Positions 1 to 14,000 of a DNA stretch of 64,000 nucleotides are shown one piece after another (within the stretch, counting starts at the first letter, position 1; every line of letters begins with the position of its first letter). The notes beneath the pieces are model-generated. The model was given only the letters and a program-made list of their open reading frames with translations. It was not told the DNA's origin and ran no database searches. Source of the DNA: Lepus europaeus (lineage: Eukaryota > Chordata > Mammalia > Lagomorpha > Leporidae); NCBI RefSeq assembly GCF_033115175.1, contig NC_084845.1:2420501-2484500 (forward strand), written 5' to 3'. The position numbers and the translations under genes are program-made.

Positions 1-1332
1 CTATTTGAAGTCTATTTTATCTAATATGAATATAGTCTTGTACCCTTCTTACACTTAACTGTTTTAATGTTACAGCTTTCTCCAGTTACCATATCCTTAT
101 AGTTAATGTTTTCTGTAGGCAGCATATGGCCTGGCTTTCCTTTCTTATCAGTTCTTTCAAAGTTGGCCTTTTCTTGGATGTGTATGCCATGAATATTTAA
201 TATAATCATTCACATAATTTTATTTGAGTCCATCATTCAGTTTTTTCTTTGCTCTTTATTTTTGTGGCTTTGTTCCCACTTTCCTGTATTCTTTGTGGTT
301 GTCTGAATATTTTTTTAGAATTCTACCTCAATTTATATGATGGATTCTTACCCCTCTTCTGATCTAATTAACCAGAAACTGCAAAGGTCAGCAATCTGTA
401 ATTCTGATACTCTAAAACTTGAGAATCATGGCTATAATTATTGTAATATTACAGCATGAATGGTTCTATCTAAGATGAATTAATATAATAAAGACCATAC
501 CTGCATTTTTACTTTCTTATCATACTTTTATAAATTTGCTTCTGGGTTTAATTAGATTCAGTGCACCCTGTCATTCACTTCATATTCCCTGCCCAAAGAG
601 CTCTAGGATTTCATCTGCATGTTGACCTTCTTTTGAGGTATTCTTGAAAGTGATTTGTAATTATTTATTTAGAGGGAGGGTAGAGTTTAGAAGGGCATTG
701 AGATAGGGCATCAAGAGTTAGCAGCTTCAATTCAAGTATTCTGTCTTTAGATTTTTCTTCCTACCAATTCTGGCTATCTAACTAGTTCATATGTCCAGTA
801 CAGTGGTGGTTTTATACTTGATTTAAGCCATTTACCCCATTCATGTAAGCAGATGATTCTAATGAGAGGATGAATTAGTGTTCTATATCATGTATTCTTG
901 ATTCATTAAATTGTTAAATACCTTCTATCTGCCAAGCCTAACTTAGGCAATGGGTATCCTTAAGTTAAAAAAAAAATAAAATAAAAAACAAGTCTTACAT
1001 GTGAAAGTTTACATTCTAGTGAGGATACAAGAGTAAATTAAAATGTAATATAATATTAAGTAACAAATTAAGTACTATGAAGAGCAAGATAGGAAAACAA
1101 GTCGGGTGTAATATTTTATCTTAGATGGTCGAAAAGGCCATAATGAATACGTAATATGTGAGCAGAACCTCAAGTGAAGAAATGTATTGAAAGAATGGGT
1201 CCAGCAGATATCTGGGGGATATGTTTTGTAGACAGAGAAACAGCAAGTGTGCTACTTTTAACATCTGAAAAGTGCTAACCCTTATAGCTGAAGAGGAATA
1301 GGCAAGCGAGAGATGAATGAAAGATGAGGTCA
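1..1332 (+). other. ZNF583: ZNF583 last intron, 5' part in window
   Basis: AT-rich intronic DNA upstream of the ZNF583 terminal exon. No exon with acceptable splice sites and no gene-like open frame is visible. About 900-1050 there is an A-rich stretch beside a very old repeat-like sequence reading toward 'ttacattctagtgagga'. Nothing else is recognised. Confidence 0.6.
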
Positions 1333-1482
1333 GGGCTGGTGTTGTGGTGCAGCAAGTTAGGGTACATCCTGCAATGCTGGATCCTTCATGGGAATGCTGG
1401 TTCAAATCCTGGCAGCTCTGCTTCTGATCCAGCTCCCTGCTAATGTGCCGGGGAAGGCAGTGGAAGATGGCCCAAGTCCTTA
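1333..1482 (+). mobile_element. C-repeat SINE, 5' half
   Basis: Contains the SINE head (GGGCTGGTGTTGTGGTGCAGC) and runs to 'gatggcccaagtcctt', where it stops abruptly against the next, oppositely oriented SINE. The 3' half is missing, so the second copy probably inserted here or the two recombined. Confidence 0.8.
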
Positions 1483-1776
1483 AATTTATTTTATTTATTT
1501 GAAAGACAGAGTTACAGAGAGAGAGACAGAGAGGTCCTCCATCCACTGGTTCACTCCCCAGATGGTTGCAACATCTAAGCCAGGAGCCAGGAGCCTCCTC
1601 TGGGCCTCCCATGCGAGTACAGGGGCCCAAGGACTTGGGCCATCCTCTACTGCTATCCCAGGCCACAGCAAAGAGCTGGATTGGAAGAGTTGCAGCTGGA
1701 ACTAGAACCGGTGCCCACAAGGGATGCCAGTGCCTCAGGCCAGGGCCTTAACCTGCTGCGCCACAGCACTGGCCCC
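1483..1776 (-). mobile_element. C-repeat SINE, full length
   Basis: Read on the minus strand it starts at the head (plus-strand end CACTGGCCCC) and finishes with the AAATAAA-type tail at 1483. It forms a head-to-tail inverted pair with the truncated copy to its left. Confidence 0.85.
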
Positions 1777-1816
1777 AAAATACTACCTTTCACATACCTA
1801 AATAAAAAATAAAATG

Positions 1817-2147
1817 GGAGGTTGCTGTTGTGGCTTAGCAGATAAGGCTGCAGCCTACAATGCCCACAGCCTATATGGGCTCTGGTTCATATCCCAGCTG
1901 CTCCACTTCTAATGCAGCTCCCTGCTAACGCATGTGAGAAAAGCAGCAGCAGATGGCCCATGGGGAGACCTGGAAGAAGCTTCTTAGCTTCTGGCTTCAG
2001 CCTGGCTCAGCCCAGGCCATTCTGGTCATCTAAGGAATGAGCCAATGGATGGAAGATCTCTTTTTCTCGGCTTCTCTGTCTCCCTCTCTCTGTAACTCTG
2101 ACTTTGAAATAAAAATAAATCTCTACAAAAAGAAAAAAAAAAAAAAA
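1817..2147 (+). mobile_element. C-repeat SINE with poly-A tail
   Basis: Near full-length copy with a diverged head, the internal 'cagcagcagatggccca' region, a CT-rich stretch and an uninterrupted A tail (2131-2147). Confidence 0.8.
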
Positions 2148-4315
<2,168 letters not shown>

Positions 4316-5100
4316 ATCTGTTAAGAATCTGACCCCTCTAATCCATTTCCACTTTATCATCCTAGACTAATACATATTAATCTGTTTGATACGGGATATG
4401 GAAATAACATTCTACTTGGTCTCTGTACTTTCACAATTCTTTGTCAGTTGTTCACATTGCATCAAACCTATATTTTTAAAAAGTAATTCTGATCATATCA
4501 TTTCCCTCTTATTAAAATCCGTCAGTGGCATCCCTTAGTTGTAGGTTAAAGCATACATTCCTCAAAATAGCTTAAAGATCCCCAACGTCCTCCAATACCT
4601 TTTTGTTGGACTACCTTCTAAATCCCTTTTTCAAGTAAGTATCCATCTTGTTTTCTGGATACTCATCCAAAATTAAGAACTTATTCCAACATCAAATAGA
4701 TTTTGGTTCCAATCCTTCCTCTTCCATTTTGTAGCCCTCTTATTAAGGGGTCCATTTTGTTCTTTTAAACTTTAATCCTCTTATATTATGGAAATAATAA
4801 TGGTACTACCTCAAAAGTTAGTGGGAAAGGTAAATAATGCATGTAAACTCAGCAGAGTGCCTAGCATAAAATAATAAATATTAATGTAAAGAAAAAGTTA
4901 CCATGTATAAAAAGAAGAGCTGATATCTCAGCCACTCACCTGAGAAATAAGCAGCAACTTAGGGTCGGAAAGGTAGGAAGTTTTTTGGTTTTTTTTTTAT
5001 CGCTAAGGAAAGAAATTGCGAGGAGTTTTGATAAAGAACAGCAGTAACTCTTTTGCAGATAGTGATGAGGATATATGATATAGTACTGATCTTAATTTCC
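4316..5100 (+). other. ZNF583: ZNF583 3' UTR region
   Basis: Sequence following the stop codon (4313-4315). A candidate poly-A signal AATAAA is at 4873-4878. Part of it (about 4485-4720) resembles an L2 3' end: 'gatcatatcatttccctcttattaaaatcc' and what follows, in plus orientation. The real cleavage site cannot be told from sequence alone. Confidence 0.5.
4485..4720 (+). repeat. L2-like 3' fragment
   Basis: Order of motifs follows the L2 3' region: 'ctgatcatatcatttccc', a 'ttaaaat..cagtggcatccc' block and 'aaagatccccaacgtcctcc'. It is strongly diverged. Confidence 0.45.
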
Positions 5101-6822
5101 ATGATGATATAGGTTAGATGGTGGCTTCTATTTCAAAATGAATATATAGATACTCTATGACTTCATTGACAAGAAAAGCAACCTCATTAGATATTCAACA
5201 ATTTTAATAAGTGAGACTTTCTTTTAGAACAGGCAGAGTTAACGGAGATGTATTCATTATTAACATGGAAACAAAGGCAAAACAGAAATTTGAAAACTTG
5301 AAAAGACAAATAACTAATGAAGAATTTAAAATGAAGTGTAGTTTGACCCCCTTTCCTGGTTCCAGTTGGAAAAAATTGTATCAAACATTTAAATTAGAAG
5401 AAGTTTCCAAGGTTCCATAACTACAGGAGAAAAAAAAGCAAAACATTAGGTTAGTACTCGTAAACTGCTGCTCAAACACGTCTGATTTGGTATGTGTTGA
5501 GTTTCAAATGAACAGGAATACCTTTGGGAGAGCATTTGTTTTCCAGTTCTCCAAAGTTCAAACCATTACATATTTATTTCTATCTAGTGTGCTTTATTCT
5601 TTATTTGTATTACTTTCCAACTCCTGCCGGCTTTGAGTATGCAATCCATACAGTAACCAGTTCATATATGAATACAGATACAAGGAAAATGATGAAAGTT
5701 TAATGAAGGATGAAAATGAAGACTTGAATAGACACTTAGCTCTTCTCTGGGGGAAGACTTACTGTTACACAGATGTTAGGAACTCACAGATTAATCTGCA
5801 GATTCTTTGTACCTAACAAAATCCAAAAAAATGTTTCAAGGTTTGAAACATTGCATGTGAACATACACACTTACACATTCATATAGATATGCACATAAAA
5901 TACGGAATAAAAGTGACTTCACATCAGTGATTTTATAGTACTGGGAAAATTGATTCTGTTCTGTATAAAAACAAGCCTTTTGTCCTGTACTTGAAAGCTT
6001 ATTTACCTAAATGTGGAAAGGAAAAATTAGAGAATATTGACATTTTATAGTGATGGATAAGAACAGTTTTAAAAATGGCATGAGATCTAGAAGCCTACTC
6101 CTCTCATACACAAAGATTTATAGGTTAACTGCATAAGAAACATATTTTTTAATGTTCAAAGAGTTATAAGATTCTTTTAAGCTTCAGAATGGGAGAAAAT
6201 CATTACAACACATAACCTATAAAATTAATATGCTCAACATAAAAGTGCTCCTACAAATCATTATAAAGTGACACCTTCTGACCCCTATGGGCAAAATACA
6301 TAAACAGGCAATGTGTGACTTATAAACTAGGATCAGAAAAAAAGAGATAGCCATTTTCCAGTATACTGCTACATTTTCATTGTGAAAGCATAGAAGAAGA
6401 GATACTTATGTGTGTTGATGTGGGAAAGTATGAGTTTGTATAAGTTTTCTGGTTGGCAATCTGACAAAATTTTCATTGGGAAAACTAGGCACACAACTTT
6501 ACTTCTCCCCAGATCCCATTCCTAGGCATGTGAAAGGTACCGAACAAAAGGACAGAAGGGTAAAGGGGTCATCAGTTGATGAGAGAGTTAAATGTTGTAA
6601 AAGACAAAAGGAAACTAGAGTTCACTCACAAAGTACAAATGGCTAAAAACAAACACCTGCTTAACCTCCCCTTAACTTCAGTGTTTAAAAGGTTAACCTA
6701 AGTATCAAGGGAAGCTTAACAGTATTTAGAGAAACAAAGTTAAACAGTGTAATGTCAAATATTGGCAGTGATGCAGGGAAATGATTACTAACATCGCAGC
6801 TACTGTAGAGGCAGAGAGGTGG
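5101..6822. other. Intergenic, nothing recognised
   Basis: AT-rich DNA without a named repeat, splice signal or gene-like frame. Short open frames around 5190-5420 lack any family signature. Confidence 0.6.
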
Positions 6823-7140
6823 GTTTTTGTTTTGTTTTGTTTTGTTTTTTTTTTTTTTTGACAGGCAGAGTGAACAGTGAGAGAGAGAGGGAGAAAGGTC
6901 TTCCTTTTCCATTGGTTCACCACCCAATGGCCGCTGTGGCCAGCGCACCACGCTGACCCGAAGCCAGGAGCCAGGTGCTCCTGGTCTCCCATGTGGGTGC
7001 AAGGCCCAAGCACTTGGGCCATCCTCCACTGCACTCCCGAGCCACAGCAGGGAGCTGGACTGGAAGAGGAGTGACCGGGACTAGAACCCCGTGTGCCGGC
7101 GCCACAGGCAGGGGATTAGCCTATTGAGCGGCGCCGGCTG
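6823..7140 (-). mobile_element. SINE, CSINE2-like subtype, with target duplication
   Basis: Poly-T/(TTTG)n on the plus strand marks the tail. The head ends GCGGCGCCGGCTG at 7140. A 10-bp flanking duplication AGGCAGAGAG (6809-6818 and 7141-7150) shows it is a retroposed copy and a relatively young one. Confidence 0.9.
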
Positions 7141-7350
7141 AGGCAGAGAGATTTTTTTAAATAGACAATTTAGAAGGCAATATAGTTAGTACATGAAACA
7201 CTGGAAGCAATTTTTTAAAATTTTCTTTAGCAATCATGTCTAAATTAAGCAACAGTTTAAAAAATGGACTGATAACATTGGTATGGGTTTGAATAAAAGA
7301 CTGGTTGAAAAAGAAAATATTCTGGAACATAGTATATTTAAAAATACATT

Positions 7351-7617
7351 TCTTTTTTAAAGATTTATTTTATTTATTTGAAATGCAGAGTTAGAGAAGT
7401 AGAGAGAGAGGTCCTCTATGTGCTGGTTCACTCCCCAGATGGCCACAATGGCCAGAGCTGCAGAGAGCCAGAGCCATTAGCCAGGAGCTTCTACTGGGTC
7501 TTCCACACAGGTGGGCCATCTACTGCTTTCCTAGGCCACAGTAGAGAGCTGGCTCGGAAGAGGAGTAGCTGGGACTACAACCAGTGCCCATATAGCATTT
7601 ATGCAAATACTCAGATT
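7351..7617 (-). mobile_element. C-repeat SINE, head truncated
   Basis: The plus strand starts with the inverted tail (AAAGATTTATTTTATTTATT) and runs through 'tcactccccagatggcc', then stops before the head. Confidence 0.8.
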
Positions 7618-9095
7618 TTTTAACATGTTAAATGTTTCTTCTGGAGAGGGAACTGGGATTGGCTGCTAAGTCAAAGGGAGACCTAATGTATCTATACTGT
7701 CTGAAGTCTAAACCAAGAAAATAATAATTAATTTAAAATTGTTTAAAATATGAAAACAAATTGAACTTGTGGAGAACTAGGTCAGCTAAAGAGAAGACCT
7801 GGCTGCCTAAATTAAAGCCTTTTTGGAATTTGGAGGACCCTCTCAGAGATTTGCCAATCCTAGACACGGGTGAATTTTCCCATTCTTAGAAACACCTACA
7901 GTGAGAGTATGTATCCAAAGAATTCCCTATCATTTAACTAATTAAACCATGTCATGTGATTAAGATGAATAAGTCTCAAGAGATAACTAAATATAGAGTG
8001 GGAGGAATCATGTTACAACAGAAGAAAATGAAAATTTTATCAATCTGATATTTGAACACATGTTCCATTTTTAAAACAATGAGAAACTATCTTTTTAAAG
8101 GGAAAAATTAGGTAACAGAACTAAGTTTTGAAAAAATACATTGCTGTGGTTTGAAAGAAATTTAAGGGAAAATCTCAAGTATATAAGAATAAAAGAAAAT
8201 GACAGACAAAATGGGACAGGAGAATCTATAAGGTCCAACATCTATTTTCTGAAATAGAAAATGCAAGAGTGTATCAAATAAATGATTAAGACCCTTTCTA
8301 AACTGAAGAAGGTATGAATGGTCAGCTTGCAATATAACTCAATGTTTGGACAGGATGCATTGGGAAAACCAACCACAACGGGTATAAAAAAAAAAAACAC
8401 CAGAAATATGCTTATGAAATCTCAGATTTAACACGAGAACAACATTCTAAAAGCTTTCAAATAGTGTCTAGGTCACATAAAAAAATGAAAGAGCAAGAAT
8501 TAAGAATTAAGATAGCTTTGGTTTTTCTTAAGTCGTAGGAGAGAAGACAAAATAGTATCTTCCAAGTTATGACGTAAAATTACCTTGAACCTTGAAGCCT
8601 ATACCCAGCCAATAATTATTAAAGACCAAATATTGCTATCTTTGAACATGCAGTTTACTTCCATATATCCTTTTTGGGGATATTAAATGTAGGCTCTAGC
8701 ATAATGTGGATCAGAAAGGAAGAAAATAGAACAGGCTTCAAGAACAGGCTTCAATAAATAGTGGATCTAATACACAAAAGCGATGTTGAGGATTACTAGG
8801 ATGACCACTCTGCAACAAGCATAGAGAGCAACCAGACCAAATTATTGCTAAGCTAAGAATTCAGGAGTCAATGAAGAGAATTTTCATGAAGAATGGAATG
8901 CATTCCATTAAATAGAATTCATATGAAGTTGGAGTATCTTAGTAGTATGATGGAGACAACTTTATTCTTAAAAAGAAGCAAAGACAGACAATTACTGAGA
9001 AAAATGGGGGAAAAAACCATAGCAGTCATCATGGTCCTAATATTAAATGTGACAGTCAAGGACTTGCATTCTTCTCCTTTCCATTCTCATTTCAG
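7618..9095. other. Intergenic, nothing recognised
   Basis: AT-rich DNA. No gene, splice pair or named repeat found on either strand. Confidence 0.55.
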
Positions 9096-9345
9096 ATTAT
9101 TTTGGAGGCAGGCAAAGGAAGCTCCCATCTGCTGGTTCCTTCCTCAAATGCCTGCAGAGACTAGACAGGGAGTCCTGCCAGGAGCTGGGAATGCACTGCC
9201 ATTCTCCCACAAGGGAGGGAGAAACCCAAGTACTAGAACCATCACTGCTGCATCCTGGTGTTATGACCTACAACCAGAAATCAAACCCAGATCCTCTGAT
9301 GTGGGATGTACATCATCATAACCATTAGGCTAAATGCCTGCCCCA
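9096..9345 (-). mobile_element. Old, diverged C-repeat SINE
   Basis: Recognisable blocks 'cccatctgctggttccttcctcaaatgcctgc' and the terminal 'aatgcctgcccc' of an older subfamily. Internal similarity is low. Confidence 0.55.
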
Positions 9346-9493
9346 TGAATATTTGTTCAAACAATATACTAGTTAACACATACAAATCTTACATGATACA
9401 TCTATTTTCTTTCTTCCATCCTTTGTGCTTTTCAAATCTTTTACTTTCATATATGCTATAAACATACAATGTATTCAATGTGTACAATGTATT

Positions 9494-9798
9494 TAAGGTT
9501 TATTTTGAGAGGGTTACAGAGAGAGGTAGAGACAGAGAGGTCTTCCATCCGCTGGTTTACTCCCCAGATGGCTGCAATGGCCAGAGCTGCACCGATCCAG
9601 AGCCAGGAGCCAGGAGCTTCTTCCAGGTCTCCCAAATGGGTGCAAGGACCCAAGGACTTGGGCCATCCTCCACTGCTTTCCCAGGCCATAGCAGAGAGCT
9701 GGATGGGAAGTGGAGCTGCCGGCCTGGAACCAGCACCCATATGGGATGGCGGTACTTCAGGCCAGCATTTTAACCCACTGTGCCACAGCGCCATCCCC
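9494..9798 (-). mobile_element. C-repeat SINE, near full length
   Basis: Runs from an inverted tail (AAGGTTTATTTTGAGAG) to an inverted head (CACAGCGCCATCCCC). The tail is short and A-poor. Confidence 0.85.
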
Positions 9799-10900
9799 TA
9801 TGATGTATTCTTTATTTTAGATAGCCAGTTGTCTTTTAGGTAAAAGGAAAATTATTTTGCATTCACTTTTTCCATTTCTAGGTCTCTCCATTTCATTGTG
9901 TACAAATATATCCAAGTACCTATTGTTTCATATTCCTTTTGCTTGAGAAACTCCATTTACTATTTTCCATAAAGTGACTCTTCTAGTACTGAGTTCTCTC
10001 ACTTTTCTCTGAAAAGGTCTTTATTTCTCTGTTAATTTGCAATATATTTCCATGAAAAATAGATTATTATCTCTTTCAGCACTTTAAAGATGCCACTACA
10101 CCATCCTTTTATCTTTGTTCCTCTGTATATGTCTTTTCCCCCTCTCTGACTTTAGTATTTTGTTTTCAGCAGCTTGACAATGCTATGCCTAGGTGTATAT
10201 AATGCATGAGTGTGCTTTTGGTATGTATCATTCCCTTTTTTAAAAAAAATTATTTATTTATTTGACAGGTAGAGTTACAGTGAGAGACAGAGAGAAAGGT
10301 CTTCCGTTGGTTCACTCTCCAAATGGTCGCATCAGCCGGAGCTGCGCCGATCCAAAGCCAGAAGCCAGGTGCTTCTTCCTGGTCTCCCATGCAGGTGCAG
10401 GGGCCCAAGCACTTAGGCCATCCTCCACTGCTATCTCAAGCCACTGAAGAGAGCTGGACTGGAAGAGGCGCAACCAGGACTAGAACCGGCGCCCAAATGG
10501 GATGCTGGCACCGCAGGTGGAGGATTAACCTAGTGTGCCATGGCACTGGCCCCGCTATGTATCATTCTTGATGTTTCTGAGTTTCATAGATTTATGTTCT
10601 GGGGGGTCACTAATTTTGGAACTTTCTTGGCCAAAGAAGTTTCTTCTTCAGCTATTTCTTCTACCTCGTTTTCTTTATGCCTAATGGGATTCCAATTATG
10701 TGTGTGTTCTAGCAGTATTTTCCCACAGCTCTTGGATACTGTTTTTATATTCCCCCCTCCCCTGGTGTTTCAGTTTGGATATTTTTTATTAGTCTAGCAT
10801 CAAGCTTATTTCTTGGGTGTGCCAAACATATTGATGAATGTGTTGGAGACACCATGCTTCTATTACTATTTTTCATTTCTTAATATTTCCATTTGGTTAC
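9799..10900. repeat. Ancient L1-type sequence, split by a SINE
   Basis: The text 'tttatctttgttcctctgtatatgtc', 'tgctatgcctaggtgt' and 'ttcagctatttcttctacc' follows the order of an old mammalian L1 fragment that is common genome-wide. The same family appears at 46.7-47.1 and 47.6-48.1 kb. Orientation and subfamily are not assigned. Confidence 0.45.
10238..10553 (-). mobile_element. C-repeat SINE with target duplication
   Basis: Full-length copy inside the L1-type sequence. The 11-bp duplication TATGTATCATT at 10222-10232 and 10556-10566 marks the insertion exactly. Confidence 0.9.
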
Positions 10901-10917
10901 ATTTTTCTAGTTTTTAA

Positions 10918-11140
10918 AATTTTAATGTTTTTAGTTTTTATTAATATACAGAGGACAGATTTAATATATTTCATAGGTACAATTCAAAGAAGATAACTGT
11001 ACTTCCCTCCCTTCCTCTTTCCTTCAGTCTTCCTCTAAGTTTCTGAATCTCTCCCCAAATGTTGCCTATTTTGTACTTTTATCCAACTGGTAACTTATCA
11101 TTAAAGGGATTTAAAATTCCATGTCCTATAGTTCACAAGG
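10918..11140 (-). repeat. L1 3'-region fragment
   Basis: The plus strand reads 'taatatatttcataggtacaattcaaagaa' followed by a C/T-rich block, the reverse complement of the polypurine part of a lagomorph/mammalian L1 3' UTR. Confidence 0.45.
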
Positions 11141-11211
11141 GTTAAGTCACTTCTGAATTTAGTTCTGATGATTGCCTTGTTTCTTGGGAGGTGTTTTCTT
11201 GGGTTTTGGAA

Positions 11212-11466
11212 ATAAATTTTAAAAAATTTACTTGAAGGACCAAGACAGTTCATTCCTCAAATGTCTATAATGGCTGGGGTTGGGTCAGGCAAAAGCCAGG
11301 TCTCCCACCTGGGTGGCAGGAACTCAATTTACTGGGCCATTACTGCTGCCTGCCAGTGTTAGCATTAACCTAGCTGAAGTCAAGAGCCAGAGCCAGGTAT
11401 CAAGCCCAGGTACGCTGATATAGGACACAGGTGTCTTAACCAGCATCTTAACAGTTAAGCCACTCA
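11212..11466 (-). mobile_element. Old C-repeat SINE
   Basis: Diverged copy: 'cattcctcaaatgtctataatggctggggttgg', 'aagagccagagccaggtatcaagccc', ending near 'cttaacagttaagcca'. Confidence 0.55.
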
Positions 11467-11678
11467 CATTTTTATGTGCATTTCTGTGTGCCATTTTACT
11501 TTTGTCTCCTCTGGAAGCCAGGTATCTTATGAGAGACAGTAAAAAGTTAAGTAGGTCCTGAGAGGATATGTCTTTCCTTCTTTTAAACCTATAGTGTTTG
11601 TGTATGTGTGTGTGTTTTAATATAGGGTTAAGGTTTTTTTGTTGCCATGGTTAACCCATAGGCTTTAAAATCCACTAG

Positions 11679-12046
11679 TGTTGCAGTTCATTTCTCAACA
11701 ATGTTGCAGTGGATTCGTTTCTGAGAGGAGGAGCATGGTGGGGGCAAGAGGCACGGAGTCACCACACAGACCCTGGGAGTCAGGTGAAAGCAGGCCTGAG
11801 GCAGACTCATTTGAGTTAGTACAACAGCTTATATAGCCAAGACCAGCCAATCCATTCAAGGGGCGGTCTATGCCCCAATCACAGCCTGTTGCCAGGCAGT
11901 TTTCAAAGCCATCCAATCACAGCCTGTTGCCAGTCAGGCTCTTGCCACCAGGCAGTTTCTAAAGCCATCCAATCATGGCCTGTTGCCAGGCAGCTTCTGT
12001 TGTCAGCGGCCATCTTGGCATGACCTTTTCAACTAATTCCACCACA
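11679..12046 (-). mobile_element. ERV LTR, minus orientation (3' LTR of the fragment)
   Basis: On the minus strand it starts TGTGGTGGAATTAG at 12046 and ends CTGCAACA at 11679, so it has the TG...CA termini of an LTR. A purine tract AAAAGGGGGAAA lies immediately upstream on the same strand (12047-12058), the expected polypurine tract. The U3 part holds three imperfect repeats of a unit containing 'caatcacagcctgttgcc' (about 11876-11998). The outer flank is the 6-bp target copy CACTAG (11673-11678). Confidence 0.85.
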
Positions 12047-12058
12047 TTTCCCCCTTTT
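12047..12058 (-). promoter_or_regulatory. Retroviral polypurine tract
   Basis: Minus-strand AAAAGGGGGAAA directly abutting the LTR start. This is the plus-strand primer site in retroviral reverse transcription and fixes the orientation of this LTR. Confidence 0.75.
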
Positions 12059-13064
12059 CATTTATTTTTGAGCAACGGGAGGCATGATTCTTGGCCATAC
12101 CATTGTTGACCCCATTCCATGTGGTCTCTGTATGCAAAGGTCTCCATACACAGCTGTGCCTGTCTTAGGTTGTCCCCCAGGGAATCTTACCCGTCACTGA
12201 CTAACCAGCCCTCAAATTGAGAGACCACAGGATTGCTTGCTCAGATGGGGGTAGGAATGAGGAACAATGGTAATCAGGAATGGCATGACCGCACACAGGC
12301 TGTGGGCCGTTTGAGTGGCTGACAGAGTTAGTGGGGTGCAAAACAGTAACAGATATGGCTATGGGCAGTTTCTCAGGGTAGGATAATAGGGCAGGTGCAT
12401 CTGCTAACAAGGCAGATTCTGTCTTGTTCAGCTGGTTCTGGCAGGCCTGATGTTTCTGGCTGGTACCCAAATGGGCTGTGCTGCATTCTCTGGAAAGACA
12501 AGCATATCCTTGACCCTTGGTTAGCAGAGGGTGTGGTCCTTTCCATTCTCCTGTCAGGGGGTCTTTCCACCTAAGCATAGGGGCTGGGGTCTGGGATGGA
12601 AAGGATCCCCAGTGTTTATAAGCTGGGCTGATCCCTTGGGAATCAAAAGAAAATTGATAGTGAAAAGGACCTCAGTCAAAGCAAGTTGTGGGTCTGAGGG
12701 CATATGATGGTTTTTCTTTTTTAAGAGATCTTTAATCATCCAATGAGTTCTTTCAATGACTGCCTGTCCCTATGGGTTGTATGGGATACCTGTGGCAGAC
12801 GGTATGTTCCAAGATTTCAGGAAGGAATTAAATTCCTGTGATGTATACGCTGGCCCTTTATCAGTCTTTATGGTCCAGGGGACACCAAGGACCAGCATGG
12901 ATGACTTAACTGCCTTTATCACATTACTAGCCTTTTCTCCGGATTGGGCTGTTGCAAATACAGCCTTTGAATAAGTATCTACCACCACAAGGACAAACTC
13001 AAGTTTACCAAAGGATTTAATGTGGGTGATATCCACTTGCCATAGCTTATTAGGAGAAAGGCCT
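12059..13064 (-). pseudogene. Endogenous retrovirus pol fragment: integrase core and C-terminus, broken
   Basis: Minus-strand reading frames from about 13064 to 12480 match a retroviral integrase of the betaretrovirus-like (ERV2/ERVK) class. Visible are the LWQVD and ITH motif with the first catalytic Asp, the KTDKGPAY motif with the second Asp, and GQAVIER with the catalytic Glu. A tryptophan-rich C-terminal block (LTGEWKGP) follows. The frame is interrupted by a stop codon just before the GQAVIER motif (near 12767) and by a frameshift near 12570. The zinc-binding N-terminus, the rest of pol, gag and env are absent. Non-functional remnant. Confidence 0.85.
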
Positions 13065-13470
13065 CGTGGTGGAATGAGGTGAAAAGTTCATGCCAAGATG
13101 GCTGCTGAGGTGAAAAGCTCATGCCAAGATGGCCACTGACAACAGAAGCTGCCTGGCAACAGGCCATGATTGGATGGCTTCAGAAACTGCCTGGTGGCAA
13201 GAGCCTGACTGGCAACAGGCTGTGATTGGATGGCTTTGGAAACTGCCTGGCAACAGGCTGTGATTGTTTGGGACATAGACCGCCCCTTGAACGGATTGGC
13301 TGGTCTTGGCTATACAAGCTGTTGTACTAACTCAAACGGGCTGCTCGCCTCAGGCCTGCTTTCACCTGACTCCCGGGGTCTGTGTGGTGACTCTGTGCCT
13401 CTTGCCCCCACCACTCTCCTCCTCTCAGAAATGAATCCACTGCAACATTGTTGAGAAATCAACTGAAACA
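13065..13470 (+). mobile_element. ERV LTR, plus orientation (inverted relative to its partner)
   Basis: Reverse complement of the 11679-12046 LTR over its whole length, ending AACTGAAACA at 13470 and followed by the target copy CACTAG (13471-13476). Near its 5' end it carries a 31-bp tandem duplication (13077-13107 and 13108-13138). Its 5' end joins the integrase remnant directly, with no primer-binding site or leader between them. Confidence 0.85.
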
Positions 13471-13499
13471 CACTAGTGATTATTTTTAGGAGAAAAGCT

Positions 13500-14000
13500 A
13501 GTTTTCCCAGAGTTTATGCCAATGCCTGGGTCTTTTTCAGGTTTAATGTTTCTATGGATTATGCTTCAGATACTATTTTCATTCATTCAGATATTTGCAT
13601 ATTTACCACTTAACTGTGTACCAGTTGCTGTACCAAATGTTGGTACTTTTAACTCCGCAAATACTCCACTACCCTCTGCCATTATTATATGCAGCTGTAC
13701 TTTTTTCTCTGCCTTGAATAGCCTTCCAACTTTTGTGTGCCTTGTAAATTCGTATTCTTCTTGTAATGCTATCACCATCTCTAAAGCAAACAATCCCTGC
13801 CCCTAAACTCTCCATCATCATGGAGTTCATCCTCCTCAGTTCTACCTGTGCATCTTAGACATCGCTGTTTACCTGGTAACTGTAGGTGGCTGGGATTATT
13901 AACCATGTCTTATTAGTTTGTACGTCCTCAAGGTTTATTACTGATTGGTCTAAGGTAGTTACATATACAACAAATATGCAGGAGAGATGTTTGCTAAAGA
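13500..14000 (+). repeat. Probable old L2-like sequence
   Basis: Weak likeness to an L2 3' region ('ctgccttgaatagccttcc...', 'tgtacgtcctcaaggtttattactg'). Open frames here have no family signature. Confidence 0.3.
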
